The notes under the pieces: model-generated | Database searches by the model: none | Seen by the model: only the letters and a program-made list of their open reading frames with translations | Told to the model about the DNA's origin: nothing | Program-made: the position numbers and the translations under genes | Part shown: positions 63,477-64,000 of the stretch, piece after piece | Numbering within the stretch: position 1 is the stretch's first letter | How the letters are laid out: each line of letters opens with the position of its first letter | Origin: Planctomycetaceae bacterium | GTDB lineage: Bacteria; Planctomycetota; Planctomycetia; Pirellulales; PALSA-1355 | Direction of reading: 5' to 3' | Assembly: GCA_003153375.1 (NCBI GenBank) | Contig: PLYM01000202.1 | Location: forward strand, 62,001-126,000 | DNA: 64,000 nucleotides

Positions 63477-63971
63477 CTAGTCCTTCTTCGACGTGGTCAC
63501 GGTCGTTGTCGTCGTCGTCTTGCCGGTTGGCTGGTAATAGTTGTCGACTTCCTGAGCCCAATTGGGATTGGCGAAGTCGGGCCAGTGACTCTTATCGAAG
63601 CCCGGCGCTGCCTTGAGCTTTTCCTTGGACACGTTGACCACGAAGTAGCTGTCATTATTCGTGTCGTGGGCGACCTTCATTTGATTGAAGGGAACGGCAA
63701 ACAACTTTTCGCCGATGCCTAGCACGCCGCCGTAACCCAGCGCCGCATAGGCGATCTGTCCGGTCTGCATATTGATCACGAAGTCTTCGACGGTGCCGAC
63801 CCTTTCGCCCTGGTCGTTGTGCACGGCCATGCCGATCAACTTGCTAGCGCGATGGGTGTTGTGCGGAGCGGCTTTGTCTGCCTGCGTATCCGCTGCTCCC
63901 GCCATCGTGCTCCATCCGATAATCGCTGCAAAGGCCGCGAGGCCCAGTGTGGTGTGAATTGCTCTGTTCAT
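63477..63971 (-). CDS. Exported PRC-barrel domain protein
   Basis: A 164-residue protein with a signal peptide (TTLGLAAFAAIIGWSTMAGA). The PRC-barrel lies at about residues 40-115: KLIGMAVHNDQGERVGTVED then FVINMQTGQIAYAALGYGGV and KLFAVPFNQMKV. A Thr/Lys-rich tail ends the protein. PRC-barrel domains bind RNA or proteins (RimM, photosynthetic reaction centre H chain); exported single-domain versions are common near stress genes but have no known role. AAGGAG lies eight bases before the ATG. It is followed by a strong terminator. Confidence 0.9.
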   Translation of the reverse strand: MNRAIHTTLGLAAFAAIIGWSTMAGAADTQADKAAPHNTHRASKLIGMAVHNDQGERVGTVEDFVINMQTGQIAYAALGYGGVLGIGEKLFAVPFNQMKVAHDTNNDSYFVVNVSKEKLKAAPGFDKSHWPDFANPNWAQEVDNYYQPTGKTTTTTTVTTSKKD

Positions 63972-64000
63972 GACTTGGCTCCTTGAATTGAAATCTCGAA

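Overview
This 64 kb window is high-GC bacterial chromosome (about 65% in counted samples) and looks like Planctomycetota, probably Pirellulales. The evidence is the mix of families: a TIGR03009-like exported protein, a DUF1559-type protein, a DUF6677-like membrane protein, a formylglycine sulfatase with an extra C-terminal domain, exported HEAT-repeat proteins with Ala/Pro/Glu-rich linkers, and sigma-54 activators. About 55 protein genes are supported. I found no rRNA, tRNA, CRISPR array, insertion sequence, prophage or replication origin.

Layout. 0-6.4 kb: two lipoproteins (LpoB-like plus partner), an exported HEAT protein and transketolase. 6.4-14.9 kb: a BshC-like protein coupled to a GT2 glycosyltransferase, a Nif3-type protein, a TIM-barrel isomerase, RsmE, an ExeA-like ATPase, small membrane proteins and a short-chain dehydrogenase. 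15.3-22.5 kb: argH, an exported HEAT protein with a degenerate receiver-like domain, a sigma-54 activator, then a CcsA/HemX-like protein coupled to hemA. 22.5-29.4 kb: a palindromic repeat cluster, a lower-GC membrane protein, a molybdopterin oxidoreductase, and scpB coupled to an almost purely Asp/Glu protein. 29.5-35.3 kb: a hexulose-phosphate-synthase-like enzyme with an MDR dehydrogenase, speA, a HAD phosphatase and a TIGR03009-like protein. 35.4-40.3 kb: a membrane-microdomain cluster (long NfeD with two degenerate ClpP domains, short NfeD, FloA, unknown membrane protein) behind a near-consensus promoter. 40.4-43.9 kb: a 3-hydroxyisobutyrate-dehydrogenase-type enzyme, a serine hydrolase, and a Fic protein with an apparent N-terminal frameshift facing a small VbhA-like protein. 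44-53.2 kb: lactate permease, acyltransferase, O-antigen ligase, SMP-30 lactonase, sulfatase and DUF1559 protein. 53.3-64 kb: an ion channel, an AI-2E transporter fused to a cobalamin-binding-like module, a five-gene envelope-stress operon (CsbD, YqjE, ElaB-like), a hybrid histidine kinase converging on an NtrC-type regulator, and an exported PRC-barrel protein.

Most genes are housekeeping or ordinary accessory genes. The parts most worth a second look are the convergent Fic/VbhA-like pair, the HEAT-pseudoreceiver protein beside its sigma-54 activator, the acidic protein coupled to ScpB, the AI-2E fusion with its upstream stress operon, and the NfeD/FloA cluster whose protease domains seem to lack the catalytic serine.
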